From Butyrivibrio sp. (lineage in GTDB: Bacteria; Bacillota; Clostridia; Lachnospirales; Lachnospiraceae): DNA of 64,000 nucleotides. Below are positions 44,311-52,120 of this stretch, piece after piece (position 1 is the first letter of the stretch; the number at the start of each line of letters is the position of its first letter). The DNA is taken from NCBI GenBank assembly GCA_015056625.1, contig SVFY01000004.1, forward strand, positions 1 to 64,000, read 5' to 3'. A program made the position numbers and the translations under genes. A model generated the notes under the pieces. The model saw nothing but the letters and a program-made list of their open reading frames with translations, was not told the DNA's origin and ran no database searches.

Positions 44311-45069
44311 ATGCTTACAGAAGAACGACGCAATCTGATCGTTTCATATGTCAACGAAAAAAATGCAGTGACTGTTGCAGAGCTTATGGAGGAGTTTGAT
44401 GCTTCTGCTGCCACCATCCGAAGAGATTTAAGTGCTCTCCACGATGAGAAAAGGATCCAGAAGGTCTTTGGCGGAGCAACTTCTATAAATAAGGGAGACA
44501 TCAGTACCTTTGAACCATCTGTATCAGCCAAGGCAACTCTCAATATTGAAGAAAAGGACGCCATCAGCAGATACGCAGCTTCCCTTATCAATGACGACGA
44601 TTTTGTCTACATCGATTCCGGAACTACTACCCTTGAGATGATCAAGTACATAGACAACCACAAGGCCAAGTACATCACTAACGGTATTGTCCATGCCAAG
44701 AAGCTCCTTGAAAAGGGTCTTAATACCATGATCATCGGCGGAAGATGCAAGGCATCAACTGAAGCCATCATAGGTCCCGAGTGCATCGATGGCATCAGCA
44801 AGTATCACTTCACCAAGGCATTTATGGGAACCAACGGTATTTCCATAAGCGCTGGCTACACCACTCCAGATGTGGATGAAGCAATGGTCAAGGAGGAGGC
44901 AGTAAGGCATGCTTATCTTTCCTATATCCTTGCAGATCACAGTAAGTTTGGTCAGATAAGCTCAGTCACATTTGCAGACATAGCAAGCTGCTGCATCATA
45001 ACCGATAAGGAAGCAACTAAAAACTATACCAGCAAGACCATCATCAAGGTGGTCCCAAAAGGGAGGTAA
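44311..45069 (+). CDS. fruR: DeoR-family regulator of fructose use
   Basis: A 252-residue repressor with an N-terminal winged helix (MLTEERRNLIVSYVNEKN, then the recognition helix SAATIRRDLSALHDE) and a C-terminal sugar-phosphate sensor domain (DSGTTTLEMIKY, TNGIVHAKKLLEKG, IIGGRCKASTEA). The family binds fructose-1-phosphate or related effectors and represses the operon in front of which it lies. The start is followed directly by fruK with a two-base gap. A phased repeat array upstream is the likely operator. Confidence 0.93.
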   Translation: MLTEERRNLIVSYVNEKNAVTVAELMEEFDASAATIRRDLSALHDEKRIQKVFGGATSINKGDISTFEPSVSAKATLNIEEKDAISRYAASLINDDDFVYIDSGTTTLEMIKYIDNHKAKYITNGIVHAKKLLEKGLNTMIIGGRCKASTEAIIGPECIDGISKYHFTKAFMGTNGISISAGYTTPDVDEAMVKEEAVRHAYLSYILADHSKFGQISSVTFADIASCCIITDKEATKNYTSKTIIKVVPKGR

Positions 45070-45071
45070 AA

Positions 45072-45977
45072 ATGATCTATACAGTCACATTCAATCCTGC
45101 TATCGACTACGTAGTCCGGATGAGTGATGAGCTCTTACCTGGTATGACAAACAGGTCAGACTCAGAGGAATGCTACTTCGGTGGAAAGGGCATCAACGTT
45201 TCCACAATTCTTAATAATCTTGGAATAGAAAACACTGCTCTTGGCTTTGTTGCAGGCTTTACAGGCAAGGCAATAGAAGAAAGCGTGATAGGAAAAGGTA
45301 TTCACGCTGATTTTGTAGAGCTGCCAGAGGGTATGAGCCGAATAAACGTCAAGATAAAGGGCGCTGCTGAAACAGAGATAAACGCTCAGGGACCTAAGAT
45401 TCCACAGGATGCCCAGGACAAGCTCTTTTCCAAAATAAATGCTCTAAAGGACGGAGATGTGCTCATCCTTGCCGGAAGTATTCCAAACTCCCTGCCAAGT
45501 GATGTATATGAAAAGATCATCGCCCTTGTAAATGACAGAAAAATTGAAGTCGTTGTGGATGCGACGAAGGATCTTCTTAAGAATGTCCTTAAATATCATC
45601 CATTCCTTATAAAGCCCAACAATCACGAACTTGGTGAGATGTTTGGCACAGTGCTTAAAACCGATGACGAGATCGAAGCTCACGCCAAAAAGCTTCAGGA
45701 ACTCGGTGCAAGGAACGTTCTTATTTCCATGGCAGGTGATGGGGCAATGCTCATCTCTGAAGACGGACGGAAATTCCGCATTGGGGTTCCAAAGGGACAG
45801 GTTAGAAACTCCGTTGGCGCCGGAGATTCTATGGTCGCAGGATTCATCGCAGGTTACCACAAGTATGGAGACTATGACAAAGCTCTTAAGATGGGAACTG
45901 CCGCAGGATCAGCCACCGCCTTTTCTGACGATCTTGCCACAGGCGAGGCAATACTTAATCTTTATGAAAGTCTTTAA
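45072..45977 (+). CDS. fruK: 1-phosphofructokinase
   Basis: A PfkB-family kinase of 301 residues that makes fructose-1,6-bisphosphate from the fructose-1-phosphate delivered by the PTS. It begins MIYTVTFNPAIDYV, the hallmark of this subgroup, with FGGKGINVS (substrate loop), and NSVGAGDSMVAGF (catalytic Asp and anion hole). ATG is two bases after fruR with AAAAGGGAGG inside fruR's end. It lies between the regulator and fruA. Confidence 0.96.
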   Translation: MIYTVTFNPAIDYVVRMSDELLPGMTNRSDSEECYFGGKGINVSTILNNLGIENTALGFVAGFTGKAIEESVIGKGIHADFVELPEGMSRINVKIKGAAETEINAQGPKIPQDAQDKLFSKINALKDGDVLILAGSIPNSLPSDVYEKIIALVNDRKIEVVVDATKDLLKNVLKYHPFLIKPNNHELGEMFGTVLKTDDEIEAHAKKLQELGARNVLISMAGDGAMLISEDGRKFRIGVPKGQVRNSVGAGDSMVAGFIAGYHKYGDYDKALKMGTAAGSATAFSDDLATGEAILNLYESL

Positions 45978-46041
45978 GAGGAAGATTTGTAAAGGTTTGT
46001 AAGGGGATACTACAAAAAAGAGGTTTTTAAAAGGAGGGTCT

Positions 46042-47979
46042 ATGAAAATCACAGATTTACTTAAAAAGGAAGGCATCGCTTTAAACGTAGATGCCGCAGA
46101 TCAGAATGCAGCCATTGATAAGCTCATCGCGCTGCATGAAGCTGTTGGTAACTTGTCAAACGTATCTGCCTTCAAGGAAGCAATCCTTGAAAGAGAAAAG
46201 AAGGGCTCAACAGCCATCGGAATGGGTATTGCAGTGCCTCACGGCAAGTCTTCTGCTGTTTCCAAGGCAGGTGTTACTGCCATCACTATTCCAGCAGGAA
46301 TCGACTACAAGTCCCTTGATGGCAACCCAAGCAATCTTTTCTTCATGATTGCAGCTCCTGACACAGCAGCTGACACACATCTTGAAGTGCTCTCAAAACT
46401 GATGACACTTCTCATGGATCAAAATTTTGCAAAAAAACTCGTAGAAGCTAAGACAGCAGATGAGTTCCTTAGTATAATTGATAGTAAGGAAGCTGAGAAG
46501 GATAAGGAAGAGGCAGCCAAGAAAGCTGCAGCTGCTCCTGCCGCCGCTCCTAAGACAGCTAAAAAGCTTGTTGGTGTTACAGCCTGCCCTACAGGAATCG
46601 CTCACACCTTCATGGCAGCTGAGGCTCTTGAGCTCAAGGCAAAAGAGCTTGGCATCGACATCAAGGTTGAAAAAGATGGTTCCGGCGGAGCTAAGGACGT
46701 TCTTACGGCAGCAGATATCGAGGCAGCTGACGCTGTTATCGTTGCCTGTGACAAGAACATCGAGATGGGCAGATTCAATGGCAAGCCTGTTATCATAACT
46801 TCCACAAAGGAAGCCATCCACTCTCCAGAAGCACTTCTTGAGAAGGCTACTTCAGGAAACGTTGCAGTATACCAGCACACAGGCGCTGTAACCAAGGCAG
46901 CTGACACTACAGCCAACGAGAGCGTAGGAAGAAAAGCTTACAAGCACCTTATGAACGGTGTTTCACACATGCTTCCATTCGTTATTGGCGGTGGTATCCT
47001 TATCGCTATTGCATTCCTTTTAGATGACTATTCAATCGATCCAAGCAACTTTGGTTCAAATACACCAATTGCAGCATGGTTTAAGACAATCGGCGGCGCA
47101 GCATTTGGCTTTATGCTTCCTATCCTGGCAGGTTTCATCGCCCAGAGTATCGCTGATCGCCCAGGTCTTGCAGTTGGTTTTGTAGGCGGATATCTTGCAT
47201 CTACAGGTGCTACCTTTGCTGCTCCAGGCGGCGATGTTCCATCAGCTTTCCTGGGTGCTCTTGTAGCAGGTTTTATAGGCGGTTACATAGTAGTTGGTCT
47301 TAAGAAGCTCTTTGAATTCCTTCCTCAGTCACTGGAGGGAATCAAGCCAGTACTTATCTATCCTCTTATTGGATCACTGCTTATCGCCATTGTTATGTGC
47401 CTCATCAACCCGATAGTTGGTGCCCTTAACGTATGGATCTCAGGCGTTCTTACAGGAATGAGCAGCGGATCAATAATCGCTCTTGGTGCTCTCCTCGGTG
47501 CAATGATGGCAACTGATATGGGCGGCCCTCTCAACAAGGCTGCATACGTATTTGCTACTGCTGCCCTTGCTAACCAGAACGAGACAGGCTTCATGATCAT
47601 GGCAGCTGTTATGGTTGGTGGTATGGTTCCTCCGATTGCAATTGCCCTTGCTACTATCATCTTTAAAAAGAAATTTACTGCAGCTGAAAGAAAGTCAGGC
47701 CCTGTTAACTTCATCATGGGACTGTCCTTCATCACAGAGGGTGCTATCCCTTACGCAGCAGCTGATCCTCTTCACGTGATTCCTTCTCTTCTTGTAGGAT
47801 CAGGCGTTGCAGGTGCTCTCTCAATGGCATTTGGTTGTACACTTCGTGCTCCTCACGGCGGAATCTTCGTATTCCCTGTTGTAGGTAACATGGTGATGTA
47901 CCTCGTTGCTCTCCTTGCAGGTTCAGCTGTAGGATGCCTGCTTCTTGGAATCCTTAAAAAGGACGCGAAGGAAGCTTAA
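46042..47979 (+). CDS. fruA: PTS fructose-specific transporter, IIA-IIB-IIC fusion
   Basis: A 645-residue fructose permease that imports fructose as fructose-1-phosphate. The order is: IIA (1-150, phospho-His 67 in AVPHGKS), an Ala/Lys/Pro linker (150-175), IIB (about 175-275, phospho-Cys 182 in VTACPTGIAHTF) and IIC (about 300-640, with the membrane segments and GGVLIAIAF-like GGGILIAIAF). All phosphorylation sites are intact. AGGAGG precedes the start. A 25-base hairpin follows the stop before ptsH. Confidence 0.97.
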   Translation: MKITDLLKKEGIALNVDAADQNAAIDKLIALHEAVGNLSNVSAFKEAILEREKKGSTAIGMGIAVPHGKSSAVSKAGVTAITIPAGIDYKSLDGNPSNLFFMIAAPDTAADTHLEVLSKLMTLLMDQNFAKKLVEAKTADEFLSIIDSKEAEKDKEEAAKKAAAAPAAAPKTAKKLVGVTACPTGIAHTFMAAEALELKAKELGIDIKVEKDGSGGAKDVLTAADIEAADAVIVACDKNIEMGRFNGKPVIITSTKEAIHSPEALLEKATSGNVAVYQHTGAVTKAADTTANESVGRKAYKHLMNGVSHMLPFVIGGGILIAIAFLLDDYSIDPSNFGSNTPIAAWFKTIGGAAFGFMLPILAGFIAQSIADRPGLAVGFVGGYLASTGATFAAPGGDVPSAFLGALVAGFIGGYIVVGLKKLFEFLPQSLEGIKPVLIYPLIGSLLIAIVMCLINPIVGALNVWISGVLTGMSSGSIIALGALLGAMMATDMGGPLNKAAYVFATAALANQNETGFMIMAAVMVGGMVPPIAIALATIIFKKKFTAAERKSGPVNFIMGLSFITEGAIPYAAADPLHVIPSLLVGSGVAGALSMAFGCTLRAPHGGIFVFPVVGNMVMYLVALLAGSAVGCLLLGILKKDAKEA

Positions 47980-47991
47980 AGCAAACACTTT

Positions 47992-48016
47992 CCCAGCCGC
48001 TTTTTGGGCGGCTGGG
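47992..48016 (+). promoter_or_regulatory. Hairpin between fruA and ptsH
   Basis: CCCAGCCGC and GCGGCTGGG form a perfect nine-bp stem 12 bases after the fruA stop. No U-tract follows, so it may act as an mRNA-stability or partial attenuation element that separates fruA from ptsH expression. Confidence 0.55.
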
Positions 48017-48051
48017 TAATGATAACTTCACCAAAAGAAAGGAATAAAACT

Positions 48052-48315
48052 ATGGTATCACAGAAAATCACAGTAACTAACGAACAGGGAATGCACATGC
48101 GTCCAGCAAGTGTTTTCAGCCAGGCAATGACCCCTTTTTCCTGCGATGTTAAGATCAATTTCAACGGAAACACTTTCGATGCAAAGAGCGTAATGATGCT
48201 CATGAGCGCATGCATCAAATGCGGCGCAGAGATCGAAGTTGTTTGCGATGGAGCAGATGAGCAGGACGCACTTAAAAAAGCTATCGAGCTCATTGAGAGC
48301 GGATTAGGAGACTGA
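48052..48315 (+). CDS. ptsH: Phosphocarrier protein HPr
   Basis: The general PTS phosphocarrier, 87 residues. His 15 lies in GMHMRPAS (a variant of GLHARPA) and is the site phosphorylated by Enzyme I. Ser 46, the regulatory site used by HPr kinase in Firmicutes, is present in AKSVMML. The start is ATG 48052 with AGAAAGGAA upstream. Having ptsH and ptsI inside the fructose operon is unusual compared with their common separate location. Confidence 0.95.
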   Translation: MVSQKITVTNEQGMHMRPASVFSQAMTPFSCDVKINFNGNTFDAKSVMMLMSACIKCGAEIEVVCDGADEQDALKKAIELIESGLGD

Positions 48316-48330
48316 CCTTGGTTACTTAAT

Positions 48331-48400
48331 GAGGTCTTTTCGAATTTAGTAAACAAGGTCGTTCTGGCGCAGGCACCGCCTGCGAGCAGAACTTCCTTAT
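48331..48400 (+). repeat. Structured intergenic element, copy 2 (ptsH-ptsI)
   Basis: Same layout as the copy before tpiA: GAGGTCTTTTCGAATTT, hairpin with outer stem GTTCTG/CAGAAC and inner stem CGCAGGC/GCCTGCG (loop ACC), then AACTTCCTTAT before the GGAGG of ptsI. The inner stem differs from copy 1 but still pairs, which supports a conserved RNA structure. Confidence 0.7.
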
Positions 48401-48412
48401 GGAGGTAATGAA

Positions 48413-50119
48413 ATGTACTTGGGAATTCCCGCATCCCGCGGTATTGGCATAGGCAGTATCTGTGTTATAGCTGAGCATGAGCTTAAGTATGACAACGCAA
48501 AAATTGAAGATACAGAGGCTGAACAGAAGCGTTTTAGTGACGCCATTGAAAAATTCAAGAAGGAAACCTCAGAGATGGCTGAGGATATCAGAAAGAGGAT
48601 CGGTCCCAAGGAAGCTGAGATCTTAGAGGGTCATCTTGTTATGATCTCTGATCCCAGCATGTCTGGCGAGATGAACAAGATGATTGCAGCAGGCCAGTGC
48701 GCAGAAGCTGCTGTTGAGGCTGTATGCGATATGTTCATTGGAATGTTTTCCAAGATGGACGATGACATGATGCGCCAGAGAGCTTCTGATATCAGCGATG
48801 TAAAGGTTAGTCTTCTAAAGATCCTACTTGGTATTGAGGACGTTGACATCAGCAAGGTAGCTCCCGGAACTGTTCTGGTTGCCAAGGATCTTACACCTTC
48901 GATGACAAGCCAGATCCACAAGGAAAATGTGGCAGGCATCATCACAGAGGTTGGTGGCAAGACTTCCCACTCTGCTATCCTTGCAAGGGCTCTTGAAATC
49001 CCTGCTGTTCTCTCCGTCCCTGACATCACAACTCTTGTTAAGGACAAGGACACAGCAATTGTTGATGGCACTGAGGGAAATGTTTACATCAATCCTGAGG
49101 GAGATATCCTTTCAAGCTATATCATCAAGCGCGAAGAATTCATCAAAAAACAGGCTGAGCTTAAGAACTTCCTGGGAAAAGAAACTGTCACAGCCGACGG
49201 TACAAGCCTTGAGCTGTTCTGTAACATCGGAACTCCTAAGGACGCCAAAAAAGCTGTTGAATGTGACGGCGAGGGAATAGGTCTTTTCCGTTCAGAGTTC
49301 CTGTTCATGGATAACAACCACCTGCCCTCTGAGGAGGAGCAGTTTGCTGCCTACAAGGAAGCTGCAGAGGTTCTTGGAGGAAAAGCAGTTATCATCAGGA
49401 CTCTTGATATCGGCGGAGACAAGGATATCCCTTACCTTAACATGAAGAAGGAAGAAAATCCTTTCCTTGGCTACAGAGCTGTACGGTACTGTCTTGGCAA
49501 CAGGGACACCTATAAGGTCCAGCTTCGCGCCATTATTAGAGCCAGCGCCTTTGGTAAGGTCAAGATCATGGTACCTCTTGTAACCTGCGTTGAAGAGATC
49601 CGTGAAGTCAAGGCTCTTGTTGCTGATATCAAAAAAGACCTGGATGCAGAGGGAATTGCTTATGACAAGAACATTGAGGTCGGCTGCATGATCGAGACAG
49701 CATCTGCTTCTCTTATCGCAGACCTTCTGGCTAAGGAATCTGATTTCTTCTCCATCGGAACCAATGACCTTACCCAGTACACCATGAGTGTAGACAGAGG
49801 AAATGCTGATGTTGCGTACCTCTACTCCACCTTCCAGCCATCAGTTCTTCGTTCCATTAAGCACATCATAGAATGTGGAAGAGCTGCTGGAATTCCAGTT
49901 GGTATGTGCGGTGAGGCTGCTGCCGATCCTCTGATGATACCACTTCTTATATCCTTTGGACTTACAGAGTTCTCTGTAAATCCAGTACTTGTATTAACAG
50001 CAAGATGCATTATCTCCAAGTGGAGTAAAGCAGAAGCTGATGAACTTGCAAACAAGGTAATGAATCTGGATACCGAAAAAGAAATAACCAAGCTCCTGAA
50101 AAAAGAAGCTAAAGAATGA
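48413..50119 (+). CDS. ptsI: PTS Enzyme I (PEP-protein phosphotransferase)
   Basis: The first PTS enzyme, transferring phosphate from phosphoenolpyruvate to HPr, 568 residues. The phospho-His is residue 186 in GGKTSHSAI; the PEP-binding domain shows GIGLFRSEFLFMD, GYRAVRYCL and the catalytic Cys in VGMCGEAAAD. Typical length. It is the last gene of fruR-fruK-fruA-ptsH-ptsI and is followed by a terminator at 50136-50185. Confidence 0.97.
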   Translation: MYLGIPASRGIGIGSICVIAEHELKYDNAKIEDTEAEQKRFSDAIEKFKKETSEMAEDIRKRIGPKEAEILEGHLVMISDPSMSGEMNKMIAAGQCAEAAVEAVCDMFIGMFSKMDDDMMRQRASDISDVKVSLLKILLGIEDVDISKVAPGTVLVAKDLTPSMTSQIHKENVAGIITEVGGKTSHSAILARALEIPAVLSVPDITTLVKDKDTAIVDGTEGNVYINPEGDILSSYIIKREEFIKKQAELKNFLGKETVTADGTSLELFCNIGTPKDAKKAVECDGEGIGLFRSEFLFMDNNHLPSEEEQFAAYKEAAEVLGGKAVIIRTLDIGGDKDIPYLNMKKEENPFLGYRAVRYCLGNRDTYKVQLRAIIRASAFGKVKIMVPLVTCVEEIREVKALVADIKKDLDAEGIAYDKNIEVGCMIETASASLIADLLAKESDFFSIGTNDLTQYTMSVDRGNADVAYLYSTFQPSVLRSIKHIIECGRAAGIPVGMCGEAAADPLMIPLLISFGLTEFSVNPVLVLTARCIISKWSKAEADELANKVMNLDTEKEITKLLKKEAKE

Positions 50120-50135
50120 TCATATCATGATGATA

Positions 50136-50185
50136 AAAGCGCTAAGGTGACGCGATCTGCGTTCCTTGGCGCTTATTTTTTATTT
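50136..50185 (+). terminator. Terminator of the fru-pts operon
   Basis: An imperfect hairpin (AAGCGC..AAGG..ACGC / GCGT..CTT.GCGCTT) followed by ATTTTTTATTT, 17 bases after the ptsI stop. Confidence 0.85.
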
Positions 50186-50314
50186 AATTCTCTTTATTTT
50201 TCTTAATTTTTCATTAAGATGGTTTAAATATGCGGAATTGTAGAAAAAATTGTAGTAGAATTTTAGTGTACGCGACTACTGACATAGTTCTGATTATACT
50301 CGCAGGAGGAGAAT

Positions 50315-51748
50315 ATGCAGTCAGATTTAGTCATCAAAGAGAATGAACTGCTGGACCCATCGAATTATCCAGAAGATCAGCGCCAGCTGGTTGAGGATTT
50401 TAATGCTCGTATTATGCGTTTGACCGGCATCATTACCGGAATTGGCAAAGAGTATCATACAATCTGGGTCATAAATGCTACTACAAAAAAGATGTATCTA
50501 TACCGCTCCACTGGTGAAAATACAAATCGAGATGCAGTGGAACTGGGATTTAAGTTTGACAACTACGACCGTTTTATTGAGGAATACGTAGATCGCTGCG
50601 TAGTGAACAGCATTGAGAGCATCCAGCGTGATACTAAGCTGGACGCAGTATTTTCCAGAATTAAAGGCGGTGGGCTCTTCACCCTTGATTATATGCGCCT
50701 TGCTGATGACGGAAATATGTCCTACCATCAGATGGCCTTTGCCCTGGCCGGACAGCCGGAAGAAACCGATAATTTCATCCTGGCCTTCAGGGATATTGAT
50801 AAATCCATCCGCAAGCATATTGCTGATAAGCGCTATTTAAGAGAACAGCTTGATATCGTGGAGACCTTAAGCCGCGATTACTACAATATTTTCAAGATCA
50901 ACCCCCAGACTGGTGACGTGGTCATCCTAAAGCTTGACGGCTATGTTACAAAAGGTATGGAAGGTGCAGGCGATAAGATATATCCCTACGAAGTACTCTA
51001 TAAGCAGTACGTTAAGGACCGTGTGTACTCAGAGGATCAGGAGTGGATGTATGAAGCCATCTCTCTGCCTGTTATCAAGAGCAAGCTAAAAAATAATTCG
51101 GAATACGTTTCCAGTTATCGCGTTATGGATAATGGCGAGGTACACTATTATCAATTTACCTATATTCTTATCAACGCCAACATTCCAAACAGTGCTATGC
51201 TGGCCGGTTTCAAAAACGTAGACGACATCGTTGCCTCTGCCAAGGAGCGCGCAAATCTTGAGATCCTGGCCAACACCGATATGATGACAGGAATCTTAAA
51301 CCGTGGCGGCGGCGAACGAAAAGTAATAGATGCCATGGCAAACAACAAACCTGGAATGCTCTGCATCATGGATGCTGACAAGTTCAAGAGCATCAACGAT
51401 GACTTCGGACATAATGTGGGCGACAAAGTCCTTCGCGTCATTGCAGATGCACTAAAGATAACCTTCAGGGATGAAGATATCATCTTCCGTTTAGGCGGTG
51501 ATGAATATGCTGTATATGTTATGGATCTGAATGATGAAGAGGCCGGAAAGGTTGTAATAGAACGCGCTTTTAATGAGATTTACAAGATGGATATTCCTGA
51601 GCTGGGAGACAGAAAGATCCACGTCAGCGCCGGAGCCGTATTCTACAAAGAAGGCGATAAGCGAACCTTTGAAGAGCTTTACAAGCTGGCAGACAGCGCT
51701 GTATATGAAAGCAAAAAGATTAGTGGAAGCGCACTGAATTTCCGCTAA
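50315..51748 (+). CDS. Soluble diguanylate cyclase with PAS-like sensor region
   Basis: A 477-residue cytoplasmic protein. Residues 1-310 contain two related PAS-like modules: one with TIWVINATTKKMYLYRS and DYMRLADDGNMSYHQMAF, the other with NIFKINPQTGDVVILKL and SYRVMDNGEVHYYQFTY. The C-terminal GGDEF domain has NTDMMTGILNRGG, the active loop RLGGDEY, and RDED as the inhibitory RxxD site five residues earlier, so product feedback is likely. GGAGG precedes the ATG. A solitary gene between the fru operon and a small ORF. Confidence 0.9.
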   Translation: MQSDLVIKENELLDPSNYPEDQRQLVEDFNARIMRLTGIITGIGKEYHTIWVINATTKKMYLYRSTGENTNRDAVELGFKFDNYDRFIEEYVDRCVVNSIESIQRDTKLDAVFSRIKGGGLFTLDYMRLADDGNMSYHQMAFALAGQPEETDNFILAFRDIDKSIRKHIADKRYLREQLDIVETLSRDYYNIFKINPQTGDVVILKLDGYVTKGMEGAGDKIYPYEVLYKQYVKDRVYSEDQEWMYEAISLPVIKSKLKNNSEYVSSYRVMDNGEVHYYQFTYILINANIPNSAMLAGFKNVDDIVASAKERANLEILANTDMMTGILNRGGGERKVIDAMANNKPGMLCIMDADKFKSINDDFGHNVGDKVLRVIADALKITFRDEDIIFRLGGDEYAVYVMDLNDEEAGKVVIERAFNEIYKMDIPELGDRKIHVSAGAVFYKEGDKRTFEELYKLADSAVYESKKISGSALNFR

Positions 51749-51818
51749 AAGCAGTATTTATAAAATAATAATTCACAAAAAAACATAGTTTTTTCATACA
51801 TTTTTAGTTCTTTTATCA

Positions 51819-51847
51819 TTGCCAAGAAAAGCCTTTTTCGTTATGAT
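51819..51847 (+). promoter_or_regulatory. Promoter of the 52-residue gene
   Basis: TTGCCA (51819-51824) and TATGAT (51842-51847) with 17-bp spacing, about 50 bases before the start codon. Confidence 0.65.
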
Positions 51848-51899
51848 AAATCTCGCTACGTGATTTCAACTTGTTTTTCAACCTTTAGGAGGTAACGAG

Positions 51900-52058
51900 A
51901 TGGGAGAATGGAAACTGGCCTTTGACAGGATAATGGATCAGCTCTACAATCATCCAGAAGAGATGAGAGCTAGACTTCTTAATAAGTATGATTATATTGG
52001 CAGGGATGAGAAGAAACCCCAGACAGCCATAGAGATGTTAAGAAGCATTCACAGTTAA
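51900..52058 (+). CDS. 52-residue small protein of unknown function
   Basis: A short open frame with a strong TTAGGAGG ribosome site six bases before ATG 51900, its own promoter and a terminator. The protein (MGEWKLAFDRIMDQLYNHP, then RARLLNKYDYIG and AIEMLRSIHS) is charged and mostly helical, with no membrane segment. I do not recognise it. The complete, tightly built transcription unit argues that it is a real gene despite its size. Confidence 0.7.
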   Translation: MGEWKLAFDRIMDQLYNHPEEMRARLLNKYDYIGRDEKKPQTAIEMLRSIHS

Positions 52059-52069
52059 ACATGAATAGT

Positions 52070-52108
52070 AAAACCCCTTAGGAACGATTGATTCCTAAGG
52101 GGCTTTCC
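52070..52108. terminator. Bidirectional terminator
   Basis: CCCCTTAGGAA and TTCCTAAGGGG arms (52074-52102) with A and T flanks, between the small gene and the convergent GH31 gene. Confidence 0.9.
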
Positions 52109-52120
52109 TTTGTCTTTATG

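Noticed and set aside
48331-48400. Transcription terminator between ptsH and ptsI
   Set aside because: The hairpin has no following U-tract and runs directly into the ptsI ribosome site.
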